Below, piece by piece: positions 43,180 to 50,957 of a stretch of 58,437 bases of DNA. Position 1 is the stretch's first letter. The number at the start of each line of letters is the position of its first letter. Source of the DNA: Planctomycetota bacterium (GTDB lineage Bacteria > Planctomycetota > UBA1135); the NCBI GenBank assembly GCA_024275135.1, contig JAJRZS010000027.1, positions 1 through 58,437 on the forward strand. Direction: 5' to 3'. Below the pieces are notes generated by a model, which was not told the DNA's origin, did no database searches, and saw only the letters and a list, made by a program, of their open reading frames with translations. The translations under genes were made by a program, and so were the position numbers.

Positions 43180-44055
43180 ATGAAGGAAGTTCTCCGCGTG
43201 CACGAGGTGTCTCCCCGTGATGGTCTGCAGAATGAATCGGTCATTTTGTCTACCCAAGCCAAGCTCAAGTTGCTGGAGTTGTTGGCGGCGGCGCAACCGG
43301 ATTCTCTGGAAGTGACCAGTTTTGTGCGCTCCGACCGGGTGCCCCAGCTTGCCGACTCGGCAGAACTCTGTGCCGCTTTGCGCGAGGTTCCTTGGCGCCG
43401 GGGTTTGCCCTTGGTGGGTTTGGTCCTCAACCGCCGTGGCTACGAACGGTTTCGTGAAAGTGGTTTGGATGCGATTACTGCCGTGATTGGCGCCAATCAG
43501 GCTTTTTCCCAAGCCAATGCGGGTATGAGTGTGGAACAGGCTTGCCAGGCAAACCAAGCCCTCGTTGCGGATGCCTTGGCCGATGGCTTTCCAGTACGAA
43601 TGTATTTATCGATGGCGTTTGCTTCTCCCCAAGATGGGGTGACCGACCCACAGGTGGTTTTGGATTTGGTTGCCGCTGCCAAGGAAATGGGGGTAGAGCG
43701 GGTGATGTTGGCAGACACGGTGGGGCTGGCCCAACCCAAGCAGGTGGAACAATTGGTAGGCGGAGCTTTGGAGATGGTGTCGGTGGAGGAGTTGGGTTTG
43801 CATATGCACGATACTTATGGCCGGGCCTTAGAGAATTGTTCCGTGGCCATGCAAATGGGTATCCGCATGTTTGATGCCTCGGCGGCGGGTACTGGAGGGT
43901 GTCCCTTCGCGCCGGGCTCCGCAGGCAATTTGGCAACCGAAGATTTGTTGCGTTCGGCCCGGGCCCTAGGTTGGGATGTGGGCATGCAGATGGAGGCGTT
44001 GGAACGCGCGGCCGACTTTTTACGCCAACAACTGCGAAGGCCTACGTTATCCTAA
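43180..44055 (+). CDS. Hydroxymethylglutaryl-CoA lyase family protein
   Basis: A 291-residue HMGL-like TIM barrel. Diagnostic motifs are 'VSPRDGLQNE' (catalytic Arg and metal Asp), 'SLEVTSFVRSDRVPQLAD', 'YLSMAFASPQDGVTDP', 'MLADTVGLAQPKQVEQL', 'LHMHDTYGRALEN' (metal His pair) and the Cys loop 'GTGGCPFAPGSAGNLATEDLL'. The enzyme cleaves HMG-CoA to acetyl-CoA and acetoacetate in leucine breakdown. The adjacent enoyl-CoA hydratase resembles methylglutaconyl-CoA hydratase, the step before, so the two probably act in the same route. Confidence 0.92.
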   Translation: MKEVLRVHEVSPRDGLQNESVILSTQAKLKLLELLAAAQPDSLEVTSFVRSDRVPQLADSAELCAALREVPWRRGLPLVGLVLNRRGYERFRESGLDAITAVIGANQAFSQANAGMSVEQACQANQALVADALADGFPVRMYLSMAFASPQDGVTDPQVVLDLVAAAKEMGVERVMLADTVGLAQPKQVEQLVGGALEMVSVEELGLHMHDTYGRALENCSVAMQMGIRMFDASAAGTGGCPFAPGSAGNLATEDLLRSARALGWDVGMQMEALERAADFLRQQLRRPTLS

Positions 44056-44059
44056 GCGC

Positions 44060-44851
44060 ATGCCCCAAGAATATGAGCAGCTTGTCCGTTTACGCCGCGA
44101 TGGCGCTGTGGCTTACCTTGAGCTAAATCGCCCCCAGGCGCGGAATGCCCTGAGCTTCCAAAGTTTGATGGTGTTGCGTGGCTTGCTGGTCGAGGTGGCC
44201 AAGGATGATTCCATTTGGGTGGTGGTGCTCACTGGGGCCGGTGAACAGGCCTTTTGTGCGGGTGCCGATTTAAAGGAACGGCGCTCCATGTCGGAGGAGC
44301 AGGTGCGGGAATTTGTGCGCAACATTCGCGGCGCCATGGACGACATCGCGGCTATACCGCAGCCAACCATTGCCGCGCTGAATGGTCATGCCTTTGGCGG
44401 TGGTTGCGAAATGGCTTTAGCCTGTGATTTGCGGCTAATGGTTGCAGATGCTTTGATTGGTTTAACAGAAACCAGCTTGGCCATTATTCCTGGTGCGGGG
44501 GGATGCGTACGCCTTCCTCGTTTGGTGGGGGCGGCCAAAGCCAAGGAATTAATTCTTTGTGCCAAGCGCTGCTCCGCTGCGGAGGCGCTAAATATGGGTT
44601 TGGTGCACCAAGTCGCGGCACGCGCGGATTGGGGTAGCGCGGTGGAAACCATGGTGCAGTGTTTGCTCAGGAAGGGGCCGCTGGCCCTGCGTGCAGCCAA
44701 AGATGCCATTGATGGCAGCTTGGATTTGCCACTGGCCCAAGCCTTGGAGCATGAGTCGGCTTGTTATCAGCGCATCATTCCAAGTCGCGATCGTTTAGAA
44801 GCCCTTGCCGCTTTTCAAGAGAAAAGACGCCCACAATTTCGTGGAGAATAA
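44060..44851 (+). CDS. Enoyl-CoA hydratase, probable methylglutaconyl-CoA hydratase
   Basis: A 263-residue crotonase-fold enzyme from ATG 44060. Oxyanion-hole and CoA motifs are 'FCAGADLKERRSM' and 'IAALNGHAFGGGCEMALACDLRLM'. Further on, 'GLTETSLAIIPGAGGCVRLPRLVG' resembles the AUH (methylglutaconyl-CoA hydratase) block '[21 protein letters not shown]'. The Glu pair used by hydratases is present ('GGCEMAL' and 'LTETSL'). It lies 4 nt after the HMG-CoA lyase gene and 3 nt before the next gene, so it is within an operon for leucine or related acyl-CoA catabolism. Confidence 0.9.
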   Translation: MPQEYEQLVRLRRDGAVAYLELNRPQARNALSFQSLMVLRGLLVEVAKDDSIWVVVLTGAGEQAFCAGADLKERRSMSEEQVREFVRNIRGAMDDIAAIPQPTIAALNGHAFGGGCEMALACDLRLMVADALIGLTETSLAIIPGAGGCVRLPRLVGAAKAKELILCAKRCSAAEALNMGLVHQVAARADWGSAVETMVQCLLRKGPLALRAAKDAIDGSLDLPLAQALEHESACYQRIIPSRDRLEALAAFQEKRRPQFRGE

Positions 44852-44854
44852 AGG

Positions 44855-46345
44855 ATGCTCTGGTTCCTTGGCATCCTAATCATTGTTGTCCTTTATGATT
44901 TGTTGCAAAGACGGCATTCCCTGCTGCACAATTTTCCTCTAATTGGCCATTTTCGCTATTGGTTGGAGGCCTTGGGGCCAGAATTGCGGCAATACATCGT
45001 GACCAGTAACGATGAAGAACGGCCCTTTAGTCGTGACCAGCGGCGGTGGATTTATGCCTCGGCGAAGAAAAGTAACAATTATTTTGGTTTTGGCACGGAT
45101 AATGATTTAGATACAGCAACCCACCATGTTATCTTTCATCAAGCTGCTTTTCCCTATGTCGACGGGCCAGAGACTTCGGCAAGCGAGGCGCCGGAGTACC
45201 CCATCCCTTGCGCCAAAGTCATGGGGGCTGCGCATGGACGCCGAAAAGCATTTCGACCCGCTTCGATTGTCAATGTTTCGGCAATGAGTTTTGGCTCTTT
45301 GAGTGCTGCAGCGATTTCTGCCATCAACCAAGGGGTAAAACTAGTAGGCGCTATGCAGAATACGGGTGAAGGTGGAGTGTCTCCCTACCACTTACAAGGT
45401 GGTGATTTGATATGGCAGATTGGCACGGGTTATTTTGGCGCGCGCGATTCCACAGGTGGTTTTTGTTTGCAAAAGGTGCTGGATACGGTGGCGCAAAACC
45501 CGCAAATCCGCGCCTTGGAGATCAAACTGAGTCAAGGCGCCAAGCCGGGCGTTGGTGGCATTCTTCCTGGCGCAAAAGTAACTTCGGAAATTGCAGAAAT
45601 CCGTGGCATTCCCCGTGGGCAGGATTGTGTGAGCCCAAGTCGTCATTCAGCCTTTGAGGATGTCGCGGGGCTTTTGGACTTTATTGAAACCTTGGCTGAG
45701 GAAACGGGGTTGCCGGTTGGAATTAAGTCGGCTGTGGGTGGCGAGAGTTTTTGGAAAGAGTTGGCAACGGCCATGCAAAGCACTGGTGCGGGGCCGGATT
45801 TCATCACCATTGATGGCGGCGAAGGGGGCACGGGGGCCGGGCCATTCGTCTTTACCGACCATGTGGCCCTGCCCTTCCGTTTTGCTTTTGCACGGGTGTT
45901 TCGTATTTTTGCGGATGCTGAATTGGCACAAGATGTAGTTTTTATTGGTTCTGGCCGTCTTGGCCTTCCTGATCGCGCCATGCTCGCGCTTGGTTTAGGT
46001 TGCGACATGATTAACGTGGCCCGTGAGGCGATGTTGGCGATTGGCTGTATCCAAGCGCAGCGGTGTCATACTGGGCATTGCCCAACCGGGGTAGCGACCC
46101 AATCTCGGTGGTTGCAACGAGGGCTAGATCCAACCCTCAAGTCGCACCGCTTGGCCAATTATTTGTTGGCCTTGCGCAAGGATTTGCAACGTTTGGCCAA
46201 TGCCTGTGGGGTTTCTCATCCGGCTGCGGTTTCGCTTGCTGATATGGAGATTTTGGAAGGAGCCGAGGGTTTATGTGCTGCTGCGGATGTCTTTGCCTAC
46301 CAACGGGAGCATGTGGAAAAAGCCCACCAGGAGTTTATGGTTTGA
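44855..46345 (+). CDS. Membrane-anchored FMN-binding glutamate-synthase-like protein
   Basis: A 496-residue protein. An N-terminal hydrophobic segment (about 2-17) suggests a membrane anchor. The rest is the FMN-binding TIM barrel of the glutamate synthase large subunit: 'VSAMSFGSLSAAAISAINQG', 'NTGEGGVSPYH', 'IEIKLSQGAKPGVGG'-like 'LEIKLSQGAKPGVGGILPG', 'VGIKSAVGG', 'FITIDGGEGGTGAGP', and the cluster-binding Cys region 'CIQAQRCHTGHCPTGVAT'. The amidotransferase domain is absent, so glutamine-dependent glutamate synthesis is not assured. Proteins of this stand-alone type are common but poorly characterised. Confidence 0.88.
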   Translation: MLWFLGILIIVVLYDLLQRRHSLLHNFPLIGHFRYWLEALGPELRQYIVTSNDEERPFSRDQRRWIYASAKKSNNYFGFGTDNDLDTATHHVIFHQAAFPYVDGPETSASEAPEYPIPCAKVMGAAHGRRKAFRPASIVNVSAMSFGSLSAAAISAINQGVKLVGAMQNTGEGGVSPYHLQGGDLIWQIGTGYFGARDSTGGFCLQKVLDTVAQNPQIRALEIKLSQGAKPGVGGILPGAKVTSEIAEIRGIPRGQDCVSPSRHSAFEDVAGLLDFIETLAEETGLPVGIKSAVGGESFWKELATAMQSTGAGPDFITIDGGEGGTGAGPFVFTDHVALPFRFAFARVFRIFADAELAQDVVFIGSGRLGLPDRAMLALGLGCDMINVAREAMLAIGCIQAQRCHTGHCPTGVATQSRWLQRGLDPTLKSHRLANYLLALRKDLQRLANACGVSHPAAVSLADMEILEGAEGLCAAADVFAYQREHVEKAHQEFMV

Positions 46346-47016
46346 TGTTGTTTAAATGGATAGATTGCCGGCTAAACGCAGCGAAGAAGGAGGCTTTTAC
46401 CCAGGCGCAGGCTGGTTGGAAGGCCATACAAAACCAACCAGGCTTTGGCGGGCAGTTTGGTGGATGGATGGCAAGACCTGAGGCCGACCAGCTGCGGGCA
46501 AGAATTGTTGGCCTGTGGCAAGATCAGGAATGCCACCGCCAATTCCTTGAAGGCGGGGTGCATGATTCCATCGTGCGCGAGCAAAATTTGGATGACCTGC
46601 TTGAGGATTGGAAGGTTGATTTTTTGCAGCATGAGTTGGCCATGCCCGGGCAGTTTCCGGATTTAACGACGGCTTTGCATCATGTTTCTCCCGGTGCTTG
46701 GTTGCGTGTTGCAGAATGTCGAGTGCCGCCCACGCAGGCCTCGCATTTTTGGCAGGCTCAGGAGGAAATTTGGCGGCCAGCGATGGAGTCTGCGCCGGGT
46801 ATGCTTGGCGGTTGTGTCGCCACTAGTGAAAGGAATATTTTGGTGTTAACTTTGTGGGAGAGCCGAGCGAGGATGGAGGCTTATCGTCGGCAAACTTTGC
46901 CAGCGGTCTTGGCGCAATGCGCGCAGCGCGGGGCCTTGCCTGCATCCCTGGTCGATGGCAGTTTGGGTTTGTGCCCCGATTGGACGGTACCTGCTTCGGA
47001 GTATCCACTAAACTAA
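46345..47016 (+). CDS. DUF4937/YdbC-like (ABM-type) protein
   Basis: A 223-residue soluble protein. The first 70 residues ('FKWIDCRLNAAKKEAFTQAQAGWKAIQNQPGFGGQFGGW') match the YdbC/DUF4937 opening, which forms a dimeric alpha-beta barrel. A second ABM-like unit lies at about 115-200 ('WLRVAECRVPPTQASHFWQAQEEIW'), suggesting an internal duplication within one chain. Function is unknown; related folds are monooxygenases or heme-binding proteins. The start overlaps the upstream stop by one base (TGATG), so translation is coupled to the FMN protein. Confidence 0.75.
   Translation: MLFKWIDCRLNAAKKEAFTQAQAGWKAIQNQPGFGGQFGGWMARPEADQLRARIVGLWQDQECHRQFLEGGVHDSIVREQNLDDLLEDWKVDFLQHELAMPGQFPDLTTALHHVSPGAWLRVAECRVPPTQASHFWQAQEEIWRPAMESAPGMLGGCVATSERNILVLTLWESRARMEAYRRQTLPAVLAQCAQRGALPASLVDGSLGLCPDWTVPASEYPLN
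47009..47014 (+). promoter_or_regulatory. TAAACT -10-like hexamer 8 nt before the start codon
   Basis: TAAACT ends 8 nt before ATG 47023 and overlaps the upstream stop codon. No Shine-Dalgarno sequence lies between. It has the same TANACT-N8-ATG spacing as the sites at 20558 and 55623. Confidence 0.4.
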
Positions 47017-47022
47017 GCTGCG

Positions 47023-47466
47023 ATGAAACAACTTCTGGCTGCGATTGATTTTTCCCCGGGCACCGATTTGGTACTCCAATCCGCCGCCAAAATGGCGCGG
47101 CGGGAAGGCGCGCGTTTGCATTTATTGCATGTGGCGCCTCCGCAGCCCGATTTTGTGCCCTATGAGGCCGGGCCGCATGTGGTGCGCGACCAAGTTGCCG
47201 AGCAGCTACGCCAAGAACACCGGCTGCTGCACCAACTGGCTGCGGGCTTGCAACAACAAGGATTGGTGGTGGGGGCGCATATGGTGCAAGGCCCCACCGT
47301 AGAAACCATTTTGCAATGGGCGGCGAAGGACCAGGTTGATTGCATTATTCTCGGTTCCCATGGCCATGGGGCCTTGCGGCGACTGGTGTTGGGAAGCGTG
47401 AGTGAAGGCGTGATTCGGGGGGCTCAATGTCCGGTGTTGGTGGTGCCCGCTTGTGTAAGTAAATAA
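47023..47466 (+). CDS. Universal stress protein, UspA family
   Basis: A 147-residue single-domain Usp. It opens 'KQLLAAIDFSPGTDLVLQSAAKMA', and the ATP-binding loop is 'GSHGHGALRRLVLGSVSEGVIR', matching the G-2x-G-9x-G(S/T) pattern of nucleotide-binding Usps. The family is cytoplasmic and induced in stress, often dimeric. The 3' end overlaps the convergent DUF2891 gene by 43 nt. Confidence 0.93.
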   Translation: MKQLLAAIDFSPGTDLVLQSAAKMARREGARLHLLHVAPPQPDFVPYEAGPHVVRDQVAEQLRQEHRLLHQLAAGLQQQGLVVGAHMVQGPTVETILQWAAKDQVDCIILGSHGHGALRRLVLGSVSEGVIRGAQCPVLVVPACVSK

Positions 47467-48509
47467 ACCGCAAAGGAGGCAAGCCAGTGTTCGCCTTCAA
47501 AGTGGCCGCTGAAAACGGAACGGAGGCCGGCTTGGCGATGAGCTTGCGCGGCCTTCCTTAATAGTTGTCGGCGGGGATCGTCTTGGCTGAGGGCGTCGGC
47601 AATGCCTTGGAAACACCAGGCACGAGAAAGATTGAGGCCGGCCAAATGCACGAGGCGCCCGTCGGTAGGGTCGGTCACCGTTTCGGGTTGGGCGAGAGGG
47701 CCTAAATCTCCCTCTTCCCAACCTGGGAAGAAACCCTGCAGCCAATGGCTGTATTGGGTGGGGGGCAACACCCGTCGCATGAGGTTGGCTTCGTTTAAGC
47801 CCGAGGAGAAAAAATCTTCGCCTGAAGGTTCGTATTGGCTTGGGTAATTGGTGTATTTGCCATAAAACGCCAGGGACTTTTCAACCAGCAGCTTCTCCAG
47901 CTTTTGGTTTTGCACCGAGCGTGCGTAATCTAAGGCCAGGCTGAAAGCGAAAGCGGTATCGGGGTGGACGCCCGTGCGGATAGGGTGTTGCAACTTGGGG
48001 AGATAATCAAACAAAAGGCCGACGATGGCGTCTTCTAAGGGCGCAAGATTTTGTTGCCATTGCTTGGCGTCTTTGTCGGCAGGGAAAGTGTGCAACTCTT
48101 GGGCAAGTTGCAAGAGCCATGCCCAGCCATACATGCGCTCAAAGCTGGCATCGTGATGCAGGAAATAGTCGGCCTCTTTGCGCAAGGCTGGAGCTTGCAA
48201 TTGCTGGTTCAAGCATTGCCGAATCTCTGTTGCCACAGACGATTTTGGATGCGTTTTCAGCAAGCGGATCAGCATCCAGTGGCCGTGAACCGAGGAATGC
48301 CAGTCGAAGGAGCCGTAGAAGACGGGATGGGCTTTGCGCGGCAGCTGAACGTCGTCTGGACCCCGCACCACAAAGCCTGGTTTGTTGGGGAATTCGCGTT
48401 GAATGCTGTCGAGAGCAAGATGAGCAAAGGAGCGGACTTGCTCCTCGTCGAGGGTAGGGGATTGGGTGATGGAATTCATGAGTGGGAACAGCAAAAGGGC
48501 AAACAGCAT
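47424..48509 (-). CDS. DUF2891 family exported protein
   Basis: A 361-residue protein with a short hydrophobic N-terminus (residues 1-11). The family signature 'HPVFYGSFDWHSSVHGHWMLIRLL' sits at about 60-84, and further His/Trp/Tyr-rich helices follow ('FERMYGWAWLLQLA', 'HPDTAFAFSLALDYA', 'SGLNEANLMRRVLP', 'HLAGLNLSRAWCFQGIA'). The pattern resembles an (alpha/alpha)6 barrel as in glycan-active enzymes, but no activity is known. It overlaps the convergent usp gene by 43 nt, and its start lies 26 nt from the divergent msrA. Confidence 0.85.
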   Translation of the reverse strand: MLFALLLFPLMNSITQSPTLDEEQVRSFAHLALDSIQREFPNKPGFVVRGPDDVQLPRKAHPVFYGSFDWHSSVHGHWMLIRLLKTHPKSSVATEIRQCLNQQLQAPALRKEADYFLHHDASFERMYGWAWLLQLAQELHTFPADKDAKQWQQNLAPLEDAIVGLLFDYLPKLQHPIRTGVHPDTAFAFSLALDYARSVQNQKLEKLLVEKSLAFYGKYTNYPSQYEPSGEDFFSSGLNEANLMRRVLPPTQYSHWLQGFFPGWEEGDLGPLAQPETVTDPTDGRLVHLAGLNLSRAWCFQGIADALSQDDPRRQLLRKAAQAHRQAGLRSVFSGHFEGEHWLASFAVYLLTQAGTTNTGH

Positions 48510-48513
48510 GCGC

Positions 48514-48525
48514 GGAGTGTATCCT
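48514..48525 (+). repeat. 12-bp element shared with the MBL-hydrolase upstream region
   Basis: GGAGTGTATCCT at 48514-48525 is identical to 57526-57537, which lies upstream of the MBL-fold hydrolase gene. Both copies lie ahead of plus-strand start codons opposite a divergent gene. TATCCT could be a -10 hexamer. Confidence 0.4.
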
Positions 48526-48535
48526 AGGGGAACTC

Positions 48536-49102
48536 ATGCCTGCCATCTTCTTCCTGCTCCTTCTCCTTTGTGGATTTGGATCCTGCAACAACCCCAAGAC
48601 CATGTCGAGTCCAGAATCTCTTTCTTCGCTGAGTTCCTTTGCCGAAGCCACTTTTGCTGCGGGCTGATTTTGGGGTGTCGAAGCTGTCTACCGTGCTGTG
48701 GATGGCGTTGTCCAAACCGAAGTTGGCTTTATCGGCGGCCATGTTCCAGGGGTCAGTTATCAGCAGGTATGTTCTGGCGAAACCGGCCATGCCGAGGCGG
48801 TGCATGTTTGGTTTGATCCGCAGCAAGTGAGTTACGAACGCTTGCTTGATATTTTTTGGCAAAATCACGACCCGACTCAGGAGAATGGACAGGGTGTGAA
48901 TCTGGGTGAACAGTACCGCTCGGCGGTTTTCTATCATTCCGAACAACAGCGAGAAATTGCGGAAGCGTCGAAGGCGGCGCTGGCGGCTTCCCAGCGTTAT
49001 TCCAAACCCATCACCACCCAAATCTTGCCTGCCGAGAGGTTTGTGCGTGCGGAAGAATATCATCAACAGTATTACGAGAAGCAGGGCATCTTGCCGCGGT
49101 AG
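48536..49102 (+). CDS. msrA: Peptide-methionine (S)-S-oxide reductase MsrA, probable selenoprotein (UGA = Sec44)
   Basis: 188 residues if the in-frame TGA at 48665-48667 is read as selenocysteine. Upstream of it, ATG 48536 gives a signal peptide with a lipobox-like end ('GFGSC', Cys17) and the MsrA approach 'FAEATFAAG'. The TGA falls exactly where the catalytic Cys sits in 'GCFWG', giving G-U-F-W-G. The frame then continues with a full MsrA domain: 'VGFIGGHVPGVSYQQVCSGETGHAEAV', 'DPTQENGQGVNLGEQYRSAVF' and 'HHQQYYEKQG'-like 'EYHQQYYEK'. No C-terminal resolving cysteine is present, as in known Sec-type MsrA. Weak hairpins follow the TGA. An automatic caller would start the gene after the TGA, at about 48698, and lose the active site. 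Confidence 0.85.
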
Positions 49103-49241
49103 TTAGTCTCCAGTACCCATCCAAACCCCGAGCTCCATGGGTATCACCGCGATGCAGTGAGGACAAGCTAGGGGGAAGGTAGGATGCCAGGCGATGGGCA
49201 TGGTTCCTCCCTGCCTGCGTTACAAAGTGAAGGAAGCATTG

Positions 49242-50111
49242 ATGCAAAAGGTTGCTGTACTTGGAGCGGGTGCCATGGGCTCCGGCATTGCACAAGTTTT
49301 CGCGCAAGCGGGCTTTGCCACCTGTCTGTTTGATTTGAATGAGTCTTTGGTGCAAAAAGGAAGGGCCAACATCGAAGCGATGTTAAGCAAGGGAGTGGCC
49401 CGAGGGAAACTGGCAGCTGAAGAAAAAGAGGCCGCCTTGGCACGGCTCAGTTTGGCCTGGGAATTGGAAAAAGCGGTGGTCGGCGTGGATTGTGTGGTCG
49501 AGGCCGTGCCCGAACAATTGGCTCTTAAACAAAGCCTTTTTCAGCAAGTGTCCGCCCTGGTGTCGGAATCGACATTGTTGGCGACCAACACCTCTTCCTT
49601 GTCTATCGCCGAACTTGCGCAAGCGGTGCCTGCTCCACAGAGGTTTTTAGGGTTGCATTTTTTTAATCCGCCGCCCTTAATGCAACTGTTGGAGGTGGTG
49701 CGTGGGCCGCAAACCACCGACGAGGTGGTGGAGCATGCCTTGGCTTTAGCCCAGCGTTTGGGGAAAACGCCCATTGTGGTGCGGGATGCTCCCGGTTTTG
49801 CCTCTTCGCGTTTGGGCCTTGCCCTGGGCCTAGAGGCTATACGCATGGTAGAGGAAGGCGTGGCGAGTCCGGCCGACATTGATACGGCAATGGTGCTTGG
49901 CTACCGGCATCCGATGGGACCTTTGCAGCTGACCGATTTAATTGGTCTGGATGTGCGGTTGCATATCAGCGAATACTTGGCGGCAACTCTCGACGAGAAG
50001 CGGTTTGCTCCACCTGCTTTGCTGCGCCAAATGGTGGCGGAAGGCAAGTTGGGTAAAAAGTCTGGCCAGGGATTTTATCGCTGGACCGACGGCAAAATTA
50101 AGGATGCTTAG
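49242..50111 (+). CDS. 3-hydroxyacyl-CoA dehydrogenase (3-hydroxybutyryl/3-hydroxyadipyl-CoA type)
   Basis: 289 residues from ATG 49242, preceded by AGGAAG. The NAD-binding loop is 'VAVLGAGAMGSGIAQVFAQAG' and the catalytic His region is 'RFLGLHFFNPPPLMQLLEVV' (His-Phe-x-Asn-Pro). 'DAPGFASSRLGLALGLEAI' and 'DTAMVLGYRHPMGPLQLTDLIGLD' complete the family pattern. It oxidises 3-hydroxyacyl-CoA to 3-oxoacyl-CoA. Its position next to the box cluster suggests it may serve the later beta-oxidation steps of benzoyl-CoA breakdown (3-hydroxyadipyl-CoA), like PaaH. Its 3' end overlaps boxR by 14 nt. Confidence 0.9.
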   Translation: MQKVAVLGAGAMGSGIAQVFAQAGFATCLFDLNESLVQKGRANIEAMLSKGVARGKLAAEEKEAALARLSLAWELEKAVVGVDCVVEAVPEQLALKQSLFQQVSALVSESTLLATNTSSLSIAELAQAVPAPQRFLGLHFFNPPPLMQLLEVVRGPQTTDEVVEHALALAQRLGKTPIVVRDAPGFASSRLGLALGLEAIRMVEEGVASPADIDTAMVLGYRHPMGPLQLTDLIGLDVRLHISEYLAATLDEKRFAPPALLRQMVAEGKLGKKSGQGFYRWTDGKIKDA

Positions 50112-50880
50112 GCAATGGCTGGACCAGGGCAAACAATTGTTGCCTGACCTCAGGTAGAGAAGCAGCCGAGGTATCCAGGGTGAGAGCTGCGCGGCGATAA
50201 AAAGGCTCGCGGTTACTCAAGAGTCGGCGCAATTCCGCCATGGCGTCGGCATGTCCGGCCATGGGGCGTAAATCTCCTTGGGCCAGCACCCGTTGCATAC
50301 AATCCTCGGGGTCGGTGCGCAGCCAAATGGTGGTGAAGTGCTTGTGCACATGCGTCCATGCTTCTTCGTCAAGGACCAAGCCGCCAGGAACGGCAAGCAC
50401 CTGAGGAATTTGTTGGCGAATGCAGTCCTGCAGGACTTCGGCTCCCAGGCGACGGTAGTAAGCTTCTCCATGCAAGGCGAAAATTTCCGCCAAACGGAGG
50501 CCCGCGCGTTGGGCAATGGCGTCGTCGATTTCTAACAGCGGCAAATCGAGTTCTGCGGCTAGGGCTTGGCCCAAAGTGCTTTTGCCGGAACCTCGAATGC
50601 CGAGGAGGGCGATGCCTAGGGAATGGGTGGCCGCTGAGGGAGCAGGGGCCTCTTCGGCGAGCAGATCAAGCAGGGGGATTTGCAAGGCGTCGGCCAGGCG
50701 CCACAGCCGCCCAATGGCAATGTTTGCCTGAGCAGCCTCCACCTGGGCATAGAAACGCTGACTCAAGCCAGCATGGTGCGCGGCCTCGCTCATCGTCCAG
50801 CCCAGGCTATGGCGCTCGGTGCGAACCCGCGAAGCAATGCGCTGGAGGAGTTGGCGGACGGCGTCCGGATGCGGTGGCAT
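50098..50880 (-). CDS. boxR: BoxR/BzdR-type regulator (XRE HTH + shikimate-kinase-like domain)
   Basis: 260 residues from ATG 50880. Residues 10-70 are an XRE-type HTH ('RTERHSLGWTMSEAAHHAGLSQRFYAQVEAAQANIAIGRLWRLA'). Residues 90-255 are a shikimate-kinase-like domain with P-loop 'ALLGIRGSGKSTLGQALAAEL', 'LPLLEIDDAIAQRAG' and 'PGGLVLDEEAW'. This fusion is the hallmark of BoxR and BzdR, in which the kinase-like domain senses benzoyl-CoA and relieves repression. It is divergent from boxC, with the operator-like region between them. The open frame extends upstream of 50880 but has no homology there. Confidence 0.92.
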   Translation of the reverse strand: MPPHPDAVRQLLQRIASRVRTERHSLGWTMSEAAHHAGLSQRFYAQVEAAQANIAIGRLWRLADALQIPLLDLLAEEAPAPSAATHSLGIALLGIRGSGKSTLGQALAAELDLPLLEIDDAIAQRAGLRLAEIFALHGEAYYRRLGAEVLQDCIRQQIPQVLAVPGGLVLDEEAWTHVHKHFTTIWLRTDPEDCMQRVLAQGDLRPMAGHADAMAELRRLLSNREPFYRRAALTLDTSAASLPEVRQQLFALVQPLPKHP

Positions 50881-50883
50881 GGC

Positions 50884-50941
50884 TGCAATATAGTGCAAAA
50901 AAATCAAAATCGGAAGAATTATCTGTATTATTGTGCAGGTA
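50884..50941 (+). promoter_or_regulatory. TGCA-containing operator/promoter region between boxR and boxC
   Basis: Three TGCA elements occur at 50884, 50894 (TGCA-N6-TGCA) and 50934 (TGCAGGTA, 50934-50941), close to the TGCA/GGNTA elements reported for BzdR. CTGCAATATA (50883-50892) and TATTGTGCAG (50929-50938) form an imperfect inverted repeat. TATTAT (50926-50931) is a possible -10 for boxC. BoxR is the natural candidate to bind here. Confidence 0.5.
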
Positions 50942-50957
50942 GCGGCATAATGGCAGC

